Shown here piece after piece: positions 7,199 through 14,847 of a stretch of DNA of 64,000 nucleotides (position 1 is the first letter of the stretch; every line of letters begins with the position of its first letter). Origin of the DNA: an uncultured Alphaproteobacteria bacterium (lineage in GTDB: Bacteria; Pseudomonadota; Alphaproteobacteria; MPNO01; UBA2964); contig OX638326.1 in NCBI GenBank assembly GCA_951812775.1, positions 3,545,391 through 3,609,390 on the forward strand, written 5' to 3'. A program made the translations under genes and the position numbers. The notes beneath the pieces are model-generated. The model worked only from the letters and a program-made list of their open reading frames with translations. It did not search any database and had not been told where the DNA came from.

Positions 7199-8785
7199 CT
7201 ACCAGCCAGCCGCATAGGCCTCGCGCCGATGATCGGCGGCACCGACCAAGACGCCGTTATCGAGAATTTCGAGACATTTGGAAGATCCAAAATAGGAGGC
7301 CCCGGATGCCCTGCCGATCTCGAAGCCGCGGGCGGTCAACGCATTGCCAACCTCGTCCGGGAACTCGTCATCAATCAGAATATTGGCCGTGCCATCGATC
7401 GACCAGCGCGGTGCCTCAATGGCAGCTGAAAGCTCCATGCCGCGTTCGATCATATTGGTGAGCATCTGGACATTGGAGATCGTCTGCGCCGGTCCACCCG
7501 GTGTCGTCAGCTGGTATTTCACCTTGCCGTTCTTGAAGGCCATCACCGGGTTCAGCGTATGGCTCGGCTTCTTGCCCGGTGCAACGACGTTACAATGCTC
7601 AGGATCGGTGACAAAGCCGGTCATGCGATTATTGAGCAGGATACCGGTGCCGGGATCGAGGAAGGCGGAGCCAAAGACGTGGAACACACTTTGCACGACC
7701 GAGATTGCGTTGCCGTCACCATCCGCCAAAGTAATGCAGCTGGTCCCGCCGACTCCGGGCCGCTGATGCTGGCCGGGGGCGGCGGCCCGGACGGCGGCCT
7801 GCAGCTTGCTGGTCATTTGTCCGCCCAGCAGCTCGTCAATCGGGGCGGGGTGTACGGCAGGATCACAGATATAGGGGATGCCTTCATCAAACGCTGCCCG
7901 CGCTGCCGCCATCAGATAGGCCAACCGGTCCTCATCGGGGCCGGTAAAGGCCTCCTGCGGCAGGCCCTTGATGGCGTTGAGCTGCATCAGCATCAGCACG
8001 CCGTAGGAGTTGGGTGGCATGACATGGACATCAAGGTTGCGGTAATCGGTATTGATGGTATCGACCCATTCCGGCTCATAGCCTTCAAAGTCTGCGGCGG
8101 AGAGCAAGCCGCCATTCGCCTGGCAATAGTCTCCGAGTGTTTTTGCGATGCGACCTTCGTAATATACGTCGCTGCCATTTTCCGCGATGTCACGAATGGT
8201 TTCGGCCAGCGCCGGCTGTTTGACGATATCGCCCGGGTTCATCGGGACTCCACCCGGCATATAAAGGGCCGCACAGCCGGGGTCCTTGCCGACATGATCA
8301 AACAGCCGCAGTGCGCTGGTCAGGATGCGCGACACCGGATGGCCGTTCCCGGCGATATCAATGGCGTCGGCGAACAGGTCTTTCCAAGGCATTTTGCCAT
8401 GCTTTCGATGCAGTCTTTCCCAGCCGCGTACGATGCCGGGAACCGATGCAGCGTCGGGACCATGGACGGTCATGCCATCCTTGAAATATTCCGGTGTGGC
8501 ACCGGCCGGGGCATAGCCGCTGGCATTTAGCCCCTGGGTCTTCTTGGTCGCCGCGTCGTGGTGAATGATAAACGCATCACCGCCAAAGGACGTTGCATGC
8601 GGCAACACCGTACAAAGTACGGCAGAGGTCGAGATCATGGCATCGACGACCGAGCCGCCGCGTTCCAGCACGCGCAATCCCGATGTTGAAGCGAGTGAAT
8701 GGCCAGAAACAACCATCCCCCTGGTTCCGTAAACCGGTGAGCGGGGCAGTTTTACCCCAGCAAATTCATCGACCTGTCCGGCCAT
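7199..8785 (-). CDS. Gamma-glutamyltransferase family protein
   Basis: A 528-residue N-terminal-nucleophile enzyme. The family precursor cuts itself before a Thr that becomes the catalytic residue; here GVGGTSCITLADGDGNAIS places it at about Thr348. Other family elements include TSFGGDAF near 65-72 and TTPGGPAQTISNVQ in the small subunit. There is no signal peptide, so it is predicted to be cytoplasmic, unlike periplasmic Ggt. The canonical TTH after the cut site is TSC here, so acceptor use may differ from glutathione-specific enzymes. It is the first gene of the minus-strand operon, and the start is supported by the AGGAG element in the leader (8788-8796 region). It may remove a gamma-glutamyl group from a substrate passed to the downstream amidohydrolase. 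Confidence 0.85.
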   Translation of the reverse strand: MAGQVDEFAGVKLPRSPVYGTRGMVVSGHSLASTSGLRVLERGGSVVDAMISTSAVLCTVLPHATSFGGDAFIIHHDAATKKTQGLNASGYAPAGATPEYFKDGMTVHGPDAASVPGIVRGWERLHRKHGKMPWKDLFADAIDIAGNGHPVSRILTSALRLFDHVGKDPGCAALYMPGGVPMNPGDIVKQPALAETIRDIAENGSDVYYEGRIAKTLGDYCQANGGLLSAADFEGYEPEWVDTINTDYRNLDVHVMPPNSYGVLMLMQLNAIKGLPQEAFTGPDEDRLAYLMAAARAAFDEGIPYICDPAVHPAPIDELLGGQMTSKLQAAVRAAAPGQHQRPGVGGTSCITLADGDGNAISVVQSVFHVFGSAFLDPGTGILLNNRMTGFVTDPEHCNVVAPGKKPSHTLNPVMAFKNGKVKYQLTTPGGPAQTISNVQMLTNMIERGMELSAAIEAPRWSIDGTANILIDDEFPDEVGNALTARGFEIGRASGASYFGSSKCLEILDNGVLVGAADHRREAYAAGW

Positions 8786-8924
8786 GAAACTCTCCTAAAT
8801 TCAAGAAATGATGCTTTCCCCCATCATGGCCGATGGGGACTTCTTGTCAATGTGGAGCGTATTTAATTGGGTAGGAACAAAAAGCGAATTCACAGTAAAA
8901 AAGGTAGTTGAGAATGCCTCTAAA

Positions 8925-9104
8925 TTATTGACTTTTAACAAGAAACATGGTAATTGCTGACGAAGTCGTTAAAGCGCTTGCTTCAGCAATTAGCTTCAGT
9001 CCAAGCGCTTTAACGACTGCGCCTCCGTGCTTTAAAAAATGGGCGACTTTTGCCCGAAAATTCCGGAAAAATTTCTTACAAAAAAAACGGCTGTTCAGCT
9101 TCAT
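8925..9104 (-). CDS. Small basic ORF with strong RBS, unknown function
   Basis: A 59-residue frame beginning MKLNSRFFCKKFF. It is preceded by AAGGAG at ideal spacing and by a near-consensus promoter at 9151-9179. The N-terminal third is strongly basic and the rest mildly hydrophobic. No family is recognised. The two competing inverted repeats (8951-9018) lie inside its 3' half. It could be a true small protein, a leader peptide whose translation sets the hairpin choice, or a chance frame. Transcription would run toward the gamma-glutamyltransferase operon, whose start is 140 bp further on. Confidence 0.35.
   Translation of the reverse strand: MKLNSRFFCKKFFRNFRAKVAHFLKHGGAVVKALGLKLIAEASALTTSSAITMFLVKSQ
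8951..9018 (-). promoter_or_regulatory. Two mutually exclusive hairpins between the zinc operon and the gamma-glutamyltransferase operon
   Basis: A perfect 17-bp inverted repeat pairs 8964-8980 (AGTCGTTAAAGCGCTTG) with 9002-9018. A second perfect 10-bp inverted repeat pairs 8951-8960 (TAATTGCTGA) with 8983-8992. The loop of each contains an arm of the other, so only one can fold at a time. This is the geometry of an attenuator or switch. Neither stem is followed by a clear T tract, so it is not a plain terminator. Confidence 0.55.
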
Positions 9105-9129
9105 TTGGGCGCTCCTTTTTGATTTAATA

Positions 9130-9150
9130 AAGGGTGTAATTATCACCCTT
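9130..9150 (-). promoter_or_regulatory. Inverted repeat directly downstream of the small-ORF promoter (operator candidate)
   Basis: AAGGGTG and CACCCTT form a 7-bp inverted repeat around a 7-bp centre. On the minus strand it begins at the base after the -10 box, so it covers the predicted transcription start and could bind a repressor. It could also fold as a 5'-end mRNA hairpin. Confidence 0.4.
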
Positions 9151-9179
9151 ATTTTATCGTGTTTTTCGTAAAACATCAA
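9151..9179 (-). promoter_or_regulatory. Sigma-70-like promoter, minus strand
   Basis: On the minus strand TTGATG (9179-9174), a 17-bp spacer and TAAAAT (9156-9151) make a near-consensus promoter. It points at the 59-codon ORF and then the gamma-glutamyltransferase operon. Confidence 0.55.
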
Positions 9180-9248
9180 TAGAAACAAAGCATTATGAGT
9201 TACAAGACACTCGGAGTCTTTGTTCAGGCTACTAGGTTACGGTAGCTG

Positions 9249-9998
9249 TCAGCGGTTTAGTGTTGTAATCCGGGTGATGATTGTGACCGCCGCGAATGCA
9301 AGGACCAGCGTTGGTCCGGCCGGTAAATCTGCGAGGGCAGACAGGATTATGCCCGCGAGCACGGCAACAGCGCTTAGAACAAAGGCAACACCGACGGGTT
9401 TTTTTCCCATTCTGTTCACGGCAAGCGCCGGCAGGATCAGGCTGGCAAAGACCACGTAAACGCCGACCAGCTGTACCGACGCTGTCACGACGATGGCAAA
9501 AAGCACAAAGAATCCGGTACCTCCCCGCATCACCGGAAAAGCAAACCAGAGAACGAGGCCGACACCATAGATCGGCGCGAAGGCAAGAATGCGATCCCAG
9601 GACACAAACAATATCTGGCCGGAAAGAATATGCTGAACTTCCTCGCCGCCATGCGGGTGGTTGGCCAGCGCAAGGAGCACCGCGGCGGCGGCAAGGATGA
9701 AGCTGCTGCCAATAACGGCTTCCTGTTCCTGGGGCGCTTTCTTCTCAACCCAACGAAAAAAGATTGCTGCGGCGAGTGCCGCCGTCACCGCAGCAATTTG
9801 GGTCATACCCCACGAGGGGTCATGCGCCCAAAGATTAACAAGCACGACACACAGACCGGCGATCTGGGCAATGGCCAGGTCAATAAAGATGATCCCCCGT
9901 CGCAGGACTTCAATCCCCAGCGGCACATGGAGCATGGCGACCATCAACCCCGCGATCATTGCGGGCAGGACAATTTCAAGGCCTTCAAGGCCGGCCAT
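9249..9998 (-). CDS. znuB: Zinc ABC transporter permease ZnuB
   Basis: A 249-residue ABC-3 family inner-membrane permease with about seven to eight hydrophobic helices. Family elements include LRRGIIFIDLAIAQIAGLC near the N-terminus (contact with the ATPase) and VGVYVVFASLILPALAVNRMG later. It imports zinc passed on by ZnuA. ATG at 9998 is chosen because GGAGAAGG lies upstream and a longer frame would need a TTG. It overlaps the znuA end by 14 bp and is the last gene of the operon. No znuC ATPase gene is in the operon, so the energy-coupling subunit must come from elsewhere. Confidence 0.88.
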   Translation of the reverse strand: MAGLEGLEIVLPAMIAGLMVAMLHVPLGIEVLRRGIIFIDLAIAQIAGLCVVLVNLWAHDPSWGMTQIAAVTAALAAAIFFRWVEKKAPQEQEAVIGSSFILAAAAVLLALANHPHGGEEVQHILSGQILFVSWDRILAFAPIYGVGLVLWFAFPVMRGGTGFFVLFAIVVTASVQLVGVYVVFASLILPALAVNRMGKKPVGVAFVLSAVAVLAGIILSALADLPAGPTLVLAFAAVTIITRITTLNR

Positions 9999-10899
9999 TG
10001 GCCTTCTCCAGCTGTGCAAGGATATCGTCGAAGAGTTTCTTTAAGGCGCCTGGTTTGGCGTTACGCGAGACTGTAAATGGCAACACCAGCGCCGGAATAT
10101 TGGTCTTGTTCGCCAGCCAGTTTGAGGGGTCAGACTGGTCAAATGGCGTTCGCAAAATCGCTTTGGCTTTTGCTGCCGACACGGTTTTCAGAAGCCTATT
10201 GAGATGCGATACGGTCGGTGGAATACCGGGTTTGGCCTCAAGCGACCCTACTTCTTTCAGACCCAGCCAACCGATCAGATAGCTCCAGGATTTGTGATGC
10301 ACGACGACTGGCATGTTCTTTAGCTTTGCCGCGCGTATATTCCATTTTTTCATATGCATTTCCCAGCGGTTTTCAAAACTCTTTAAGTTCCGGCTGTAGA
10401 GTGCACTATTCTGCGAATCTATCACTGATAGCCGTTTCGAGAGTTCCCGCGCGAGAAGGGTCAGGTTTCTCGGATCAAGATGAACATGCGGATTCCCCTC
10501 CGGGTGGATATCACCCAGACTGCGATCAATGACGGTCGGAATTTCCCGGACGGGCACATGTTGGGCTGCCATAAGGTGTCCTGGTTTTCCCGGTCGAACA
10601 TTTGATCTGGCACCCCGTTGCATCAACAGCGGCAACCAGCCGACTTCAAGTCCGGCGCCTGCACAGATAACCAAATCGGCACGACGAATTTTTGCAATCA
10701 GGCTCGGTCGTGCCCGAACATGATGCGCGTCCTGTTTCTCATGGGTTGCAGAATAGGTAGAGACCTTGTCACCGCCAATCTCCTGCGCCAAAGCCGCCCA
10801 TTCGGGTTCGCAGGCGAAGACCCGAACGTCGGCCGTGGCTGGGGCGGGCAATGCCCACCCCAGCATCAGAATTGAGACGAAGCTTAATTTTTTTATCAT
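9985..10899 (-). CDS. znuA: Zinc-binding periplasmic protein ZnuA (cluster A-1 solute-binding protein)
   Basis: About 304 residues. The N-terminal signal peptide (IKKLSFVSILMLGWALPAPATA) directs export to the periplasm, where the protein captures zinc for ZnuB. Family elements are RVFACEPEWAALAQEIGG, the ligand region ending DAHHVRARPSLI, NPHVHLDPRN, VVVHHKSWSYLIGWLGLKEVG, and the C-terminal IPALVLPF. The long His-rich loop of E. coli ZnuA is absent. ATG at 10899 has AAGGAG just upstream and follows the porin stop by 10 bp, so it is co-transcribed with the porin. Confidence 0.88.
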   Translation of the reverse strand: MIKKLSFVSILMLGWALPAPATADVRVFACEPEWAALAQEIGGDKVSTYSATHEKQDAHHVRARPSLIAKIRRADLVICAGAGLEVGWLPLLMQRGARSNVRPGKPGHLMAAQHVPVREIPTVIDRSLGDIHPEGNPHVHLDPRNLTLLARELSKRLSVIDSQNSALYSRNLKSFENRWEMHMKKWNIRAAKLKNMPVVVHHKSWSYLIGWLGLKEVGSLEAKPGIPPTVSHLNRLLKTVSAAKAKAILRTPFDQSDPSNWLANKTNIPALVLPFTVSRNAKPGALKKLFDDILAQLEKANGRP

Positions 10900-10909
10900 G
10901 GCTCCTTCC

Positions 10910-12253
10910 TCAGAACGCATGCGCGGCATGAGCGCCAATACTCATGACATATTGCAGGATGAACTGATTGTCGTCCCGACCATCGGATAGTTCTTCCCGG
11001 TTATATTGGACCCGAATTCGACCGAATTCACTATTTGTCCAATCAGCCATGACCGACATCGTATAGGGGTCGTGCCCTGCCGAGTCGAGCGCGCTTTCCG
11101 CCAACCCTGCCGGGGTATCCGCGGCCAGCAGCTGTGAGTACCGGGCACCAACACGCCAGGCCGGTGCAAACTTATAAACGGCCTGCGCATACCAACCTTG
11201 CGAACCGTCATCGAAATTGACAGCGCCCGTTCCGGCGCCGGTGTCGTTGTAGGTACCGTCTTCACTTCTATGGAAGAACTCTGTCTGGAAAATCAGCTCC
11301 TGATTCCTGGCATTTCCGGTAGGTGCCCAGCTATAGCGAAGATCGGCAGCATAGAGGTTTGATTTGCCGACAAAGGTCACGGCGCCTTCGTTGGTGGCGC
11401 GGCTGTTCACATCACTATGAAGCGTGTACGCCCCTAACCGCCATGACTGGTTGTCGCCGATATCGCCACCAACTCGGGCATAGGCGGACCAGGCACCAAA
11501 CCCGCTGACGGAATCGCCGGCCGGGAAATCATCCCCCCGGAAGATGCCGCCACCGAATTCGATGAACATATCGGCAGGTACAACATAGGAAACCTCAATG
11601 CCATCGTCGTTAAACGACTTGTTGAGGTAAACACGATAGGGCAGCGGCCTGTCTGCGAAGTCATCGCCATGAGCATGATGCTCGTTGAGATAACCAAGGG
11701 TCCAGAAGGCACGACCCGCTTTCAGCCGGAGCCCATCTGGTAAGCCTGCATCGGGCAGTGTCTGAATATACGCTTCTTCCAGCTCGACCTTGTCCTCACC
11801 CTCTTCGCGAACAATGGCGACGGTGGAACTGGCATAGAACTTGTCATCGACATTTGCGGAGAAGTTGATCTCGGATTCATCGATGGCGAGGCCCTCTCTT
11901 CCGCGTTCACCTTCTTCGCCGACGCCAAATCCGGCAATTTCCGAACCGTCTTGCGAGAAGCTACCGGCGCGGCCATTCAGGATTATGCCAAGTGACGGGT
12001 TAAAGGAATTGTCTTTAATCGCGCGTCCGCCGCTTGCCGGGGTTACCTTCTTGCCCGCCACGGCCTTCTTCTGTTCGAGAGATTTGATTTTGTTCTCAAG
12101 CGTTGCAATTCGGCCTTCATACGCCTTTTTGAGCGTTTTAATTTCGCTGAGAATCCTACTCAGCTCTTGTTTATCTGCCGCATACAGAGGTGTAGACGCC
12201 AGAAGTACCGGAACAGCAATTGCTGCCGCGGCACGCATGTACCGTAAAGTCAT
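10910..12253 (-). CDS. Zinc-operon outer-membrane porin-like beta-barrel
   Basis: A 447-residue exported protein. It has a signal peptide (about 1-25, ending PLYAA), a short coiled coil (about 27-62, ELSRIL...LENKIKSLEQK), and then alternating amphipathic strands rich in aromatic and acidic residues that end in a terminal Phe (AHAAHAF), typical of an outer-membrane barrel. There is no TonB box or plug, so it is a porin-type channel rather than a TonB receptor. It sits between a Zur-box promoter and znuA with short gaps, which implies a role in outer-membrane zinc entry. TAAGGA precedes the ATG. Channel specificity is inferred from context only. Confidence 0.75.
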   Translation of the reverse strand: MTLRYMRAAAAIAVPVLLASTPLYAADKQELSRILSEIKTLKKAYEGRIATLENKIKSLEQKKAVAGKKVTPASGGRAIKDNSFNPSLGIILNGRAGSFSQDGSEIAGFGVGEEGERGREGLAIDESEINFSANVDDKFYASSTVAIVREEGEDKVELEEAYIQTLPDAGLPDGLRLKAGRAFWTLGYLNEHHAHGDDFADRPLPYRVYLNKSFNDDGIEVSYVVPADMFIEFGGGIFRGDDFPAGDSVSGFGAWSAYARVGGDIGDNQSWRLGAYTLHSDVNSRATNEGAVTFVGKSNLYAADLRYSWAPTGNARNQELIFQTEFFHRSEDGTYNDTGAGTGAVNFDDGSQGWYAQAVYKFAPAWRVGARYSQLLAADTPAGLAESALDSAGHDPYTMSVMADWTNSEFGRIRVQYNREELSDGRDDNQFILQYVMSIGAHAAHAF

Positions 12254-12284
12254 GATTTATTTCCTTACTATCGAAGTGAATTAG

Positions 12285-12313
12285 GCCCGCCGTTTTAGCG
12301 GGCGGGTTTTTTT
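12285..12313 (+). terminator. GC-rich hairpin plus T tract between the small gene and the porin gene
   Basis: CCCGCC (12286-12291) pairs with GGCGGG (12301-12306), followed on the plus strand by seven T. In plus orientation it looks like an intrinsic terminator, yet the operon runs on the minus strand. It may stop antisense transcription, or act as an intra-operon hairpin between the first and second genes. Confidence 0.5.
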
Positions 12314-12621
12314 GTTGAGATAGTAGGAAAGGTCGGCGGCGCCCGAATGCTGTTTGCGCAACGATTATGCTGGTTGGATACCAGATTCTGATGCCGGAGA
12401 ACCTGGCGTAAGACATCGATGTCAATCGCATGATCAAGACTGTCCGCCGTAAAACTCGGCGTGGTGTCACTGGTAAGCTGGAATACACAGGAGATGCCGT
12501 CATGTGAATGGTTCACATCGCCATGGGCAGCACTATGGCTGACGGCCATGATCTGTAATTCTGTGAGAACCACAACAAAAATTATGATCTGGCTCAGTGA
12601 AGTCGTTTTCGCCTTCACCAT
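12295..12621 (-). CDS. Small membrane-anchored, histidine-containing protein, first gene of the Zur operon
   Basis: A 108-residue protein with an N-terminal hydrophobic segment (about 9-28, SQIIIFVVVLTELQIMAVSH) that acts as signal or anchor. A His-rich stretch with HSAAHGDVNHSHDGISC follows, well suited to binding zinc. A GGAGGG site lies upstream of the ATG, and the gene starts 31 bp from the Zur palindrome. I do not recognise a named family. Its position as the first Zur-controlled gene suggests a periplasmic zinc-handling or zinc-sensing role, which is inference from context. Confidence 0.65.
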   Translation of the reverse strand: MVKAKTTSLSQIIIFVVVLTELQIMAVSHSAAHGDVNHSHDGISCVFQLTSDTTPSFTADSLDHAIDIDVLRQVLRHQNLVSNQHNRCANSIRAPPTFPTISTKKPAR

Positions 12622-12651
12622 GATTGGCGGGCCCTCCGTGAATATTCGCTA

Positions 12652-12668
12652 ATGTTATAATATAACAT
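12652..12668. promoter_or_regulatory. Zur box (zinc uptake regulator operator)
   Basis: A perfect 17-bp palindrome with core TGTTATAATATAACA, which matches the known proteobacterial Zur operator pattern. It covers the -10 region of the minus-strand promoter (TTGCAT 12681-12676, 16-bp spacer, TATAAC 12659-12654). With zinc present, Zur is expected to block the operon for the small His-containing protein, porin, ZnuA and ZnuB. The plus-strand hydrolase gene starts 113 bp away and might also be affected. Confidence 0.85.
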
Positions 12669-12780
12669 ACGATGAATGCAAACACCCTATTCAGAGAGAA
12701 ATATGCGCCTCGCCGTCCCTTGATCGTGAATTGGCGGCGGCGCATACTCCGGCAAAATTCGAAACAAGGAGGACGATGCA

Positions 12781-13593
12781 TTGGCGGTTCCAGAGCTAAA
12801 AACGGTTGATATCGGTGATGGTCGGGTTGTTTCTTATCGTGAAGCAGGCAGCGGCACACCGGTGGTCATTCTGCATGGGTTGGGTGGACGGTCGGAGAGC
12901 TGGGCGCCGCAATATGAGGCCTTGTCAGATAGTTATCGTGTCATCGGCTGGGATGCGCCGGGCTATAACGCCTCTTCGGAAATGCCTGAGGAAGAACCAT
13001 CGATCCGGGATTATACCATCGTCGCGAAACGTTTCTTTGACGCTCTCGGATTAGAGAAGTTTCATCTCGTTGGGCATTCGGTCGGGACCTGTCTGTCGGC
13101 GCTTTTCCACAAGGCGCATCCGGAACGGTTGATCAGCCTGACTCTGGCGGAAGCCGTGATTGGCAATGGGGCTGACCCAAAAGAGAAACAGGACGCGGCT
13201 ATTGCGGCGCGGATAAATGATTTTGCGGAGCTTGGACCCGAAGAGGTTGCGAAAAAGAAAACACCGAACTCGCTTTCCCCCAATGCTGACCCTGCCGTGA
13301 TCGAAGCGGCTGTTGCCTTTGCGGCCAAGGTGAAGGTTCCGGGTCATCTTAAACTCGCCGGGGCTCTTATCCGCTGCAATATATTTGATTTTGTGACGCC
13401 GCTGGCCTGTCCGGGTCTGATCATAGCCGGGTCAGACGATCGCTCGGCACCGCCGGAATTCGTCAAACGGATCGCTGATGCCTGTCCCGGTATCAATCAT
13501 CAGACGATTGACGGTATCGGTCATCAGATCGCGTTTGAAAAACCGGAAAAACTTGTCGATCTCCTGCGGGATCATTTGGGGAGTGCATCGTAA
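12781..13593 (+). CDS. Alpha/beta hydrolase
   Basis: A 270-residue alpha/beta-hydrolase-fold protein. HGLGGRSESW (about 33-42) gives the oxyanion loop, GHSVGTC (about 99-105) carries the Ser nucleophile, GSDDRSAP holds the acid region, and GIGHQIAFEKPEKL carries the catalytic His. The start is TTG at 12781, supported by AAGGAGG 8 bp upstream; a nearby ATG is out of frame. It is the first of two hydrolase genes in an operon with a 2-bp gap. Substrate unknown, probably an ester, lactone or C-C bond. Confidence 0.82.
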   Translation: MAVPELKTVDIGDGRVVSYREAGSGTPVVILHGLGGRSESWAPQYEALSDSYRVIGWDAPGYNASSEMPEEEPSIRDYTIVAKRFFDALGLEKFHLVGHSVGTCLSALFHKAHPERLISLTLAEAVIGNGADPKEKQDAAIAARINDFAELGPEEVAKKKTPNSLSPNADPAVIEAAVAFAAKVKVPGHLKLAGALIRCNIFDFVTPLACPGLIIAGSDDRSAPPEFVKRIADACPGINHQTIDGIGHQIAFEKPEKLVDLLRDHLGSAS

Positions 13594-13595
13594 CC

Positions 13596-14777
13596 ATGGA
13601 TGGTTCAACATCAGTTCGGAAAGTTCTCTCGGGTCTTACCGGTGATGACTTGCTCATCAAACTCGATTGGGATGAATGGCTCGACGTCAACGCCCCCTAT
13701 GAAGAGGTTGCGTTCAGCCAGAAAGACGTCTTCACGCGTTTTAACCGCAACGGCTATGACTGGGATATCCAGGGCATTCTCTACACACCGTCGCAAGAGA
13801 TCGATGCCAATATTGCCATTGTGATGTTCCATGGCGGGGCAGGAAGCTCCTACGGCAAGGACACCACGCCGGATGGGAGACCCGGCTTGCCGCGGGTGTT
13901 GGCGTCACAGGGTTTTACGGTTCTCAACCTGACCTATCCCGGACATTACCCGCCGGGCGGTATCTGGAAAGAAAGCGTTGCAGATCGCCAGCCCCGGTAT
14001 CTGCTTGATGAAAAGCTTTCCGATGAGGAGATTTATGACCGCAACCTGAAATGCACGTTCAATGTGATCCTCCAGGGGTCGGCTCAGCTCGTTGACGAGC
14101 ATTTGGCGGGGCGCAAAATTCTGGCGCATGGTCATTCGACCGGTGGCCCCATGGCGGCGCATCTGTATCGTTTCACCAGCAAGACGACCGTGATCGGAAT
14201 TCTCGGCTGGGGCAGCGGCGGCCCCGATGGCTGGCGCAAGGAATGGCGGGATACCACCGGTGCCGAAGATGATGGGCGCAAGGGCATTGATGAAATGTCC
14301 AAGCGCTCGGTCGAGGCCTTTGCCAAGGCAGGTTATGTCAGTGATCCCGAACTATGCCCGTGGGGCGGGGCGGAAGGGTTTGTCAAATGGGCAGAACCCG
14401 TCCGTTCTCAAATGAAGACAGGACTGTGCGACAATCAGCATATGGTGGTACCGGAACTGCTCGAGCAATATCCGCCGATCACCGGCCTGCCGCGTGACGA
14501 ATATTTTGATCATCTGGCCGATCCTGATCCCGAGTGGCTGAAATCCATCAATGTGCTGTTGATGGTGGGCGGCGACGATAAAGGACACTGGGTTGCCGGG
14601 GAAAAAGAAGAAGACAAGCGCGAAGTCTTTATGGGTCGGAAATACGAGGCGGCCGGCACCCGTGTGCATGTCGTCTTTGTGCCGAAATACGGTCATTACG
14701 GCATGATGGAAATGTACAACGAAAGAATTGCCTATACGTGGCTGTGGGCCATTAAGGAGGGTTATTTTTCGGGATAA
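13596..14777 (+). CDS. Alpha/beta hydrolase family protein
   Basis: A 393-residue cytoplasmic protein with a serine-hydrolase core. VMFHGGAGSSYG (about 72-83) fits the oxyanion strand, AHGHSTGGPMAAHL (about 174-187) carries the nucleophile elbow GHSTG, and VPKYGHYGMMEMYN near the C-terminus supplies the His. It starts 2 bp after the preceding hydrolase stop, so translation is coupled. The insertion between the elbow and the His (about residues 205-330) is larger than in typical small hydrolases and probably forms a lid. Substrate unknown. Confidence 0.75.
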   Translation: MDGSTSVRKVLSGLTGDDLLIKLDWDEWLDVNAPYEEVAFSQKDVFTRFNRNGYDWDIQGILYTPSQEIDANIAIVMFHGGAGSSYGKDTTPDGRPGLPRVLASQGFTVLNLTYPGHYPPGGIWKESVADRQPRYLLDEKLSDEEIYDRNLKCTFNVILQGSAQLVDEHLAGRKILAHGHSTGGPMAAHLYRFTSKTTVIGILGWGSGGPDGWRKEWRDTTGAEDDGRKGIDEMSKRSVEAFAKAGYVSDPELCPWGGAEGFVKWAEPVRSQMKTGLCDNQHMVVPELLEQYPPITGLPRDEYFDHLADPDPEWLKSINVLLMVGGDDKGHWVAGEKEEDKREVFMGRKYEAAGTRVHVVFVPKYGHYGMMEMYNERIAYTWLWAIKEGYFSG

Positions 14778-14847
14778 TGATATATCGCCTGAAACTTTTT
14801 TATCGCATGAGTTGCATAATCATCTAACCTGATACATCATTTTTAGT

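Noticed and set aside
7559-8530. 323-codon plus-strand frame inside the gamma-glutamyltransferase gene
   Set aside because: Complementary to a gene with a clear catalytic region; low-complexity translation with no family.
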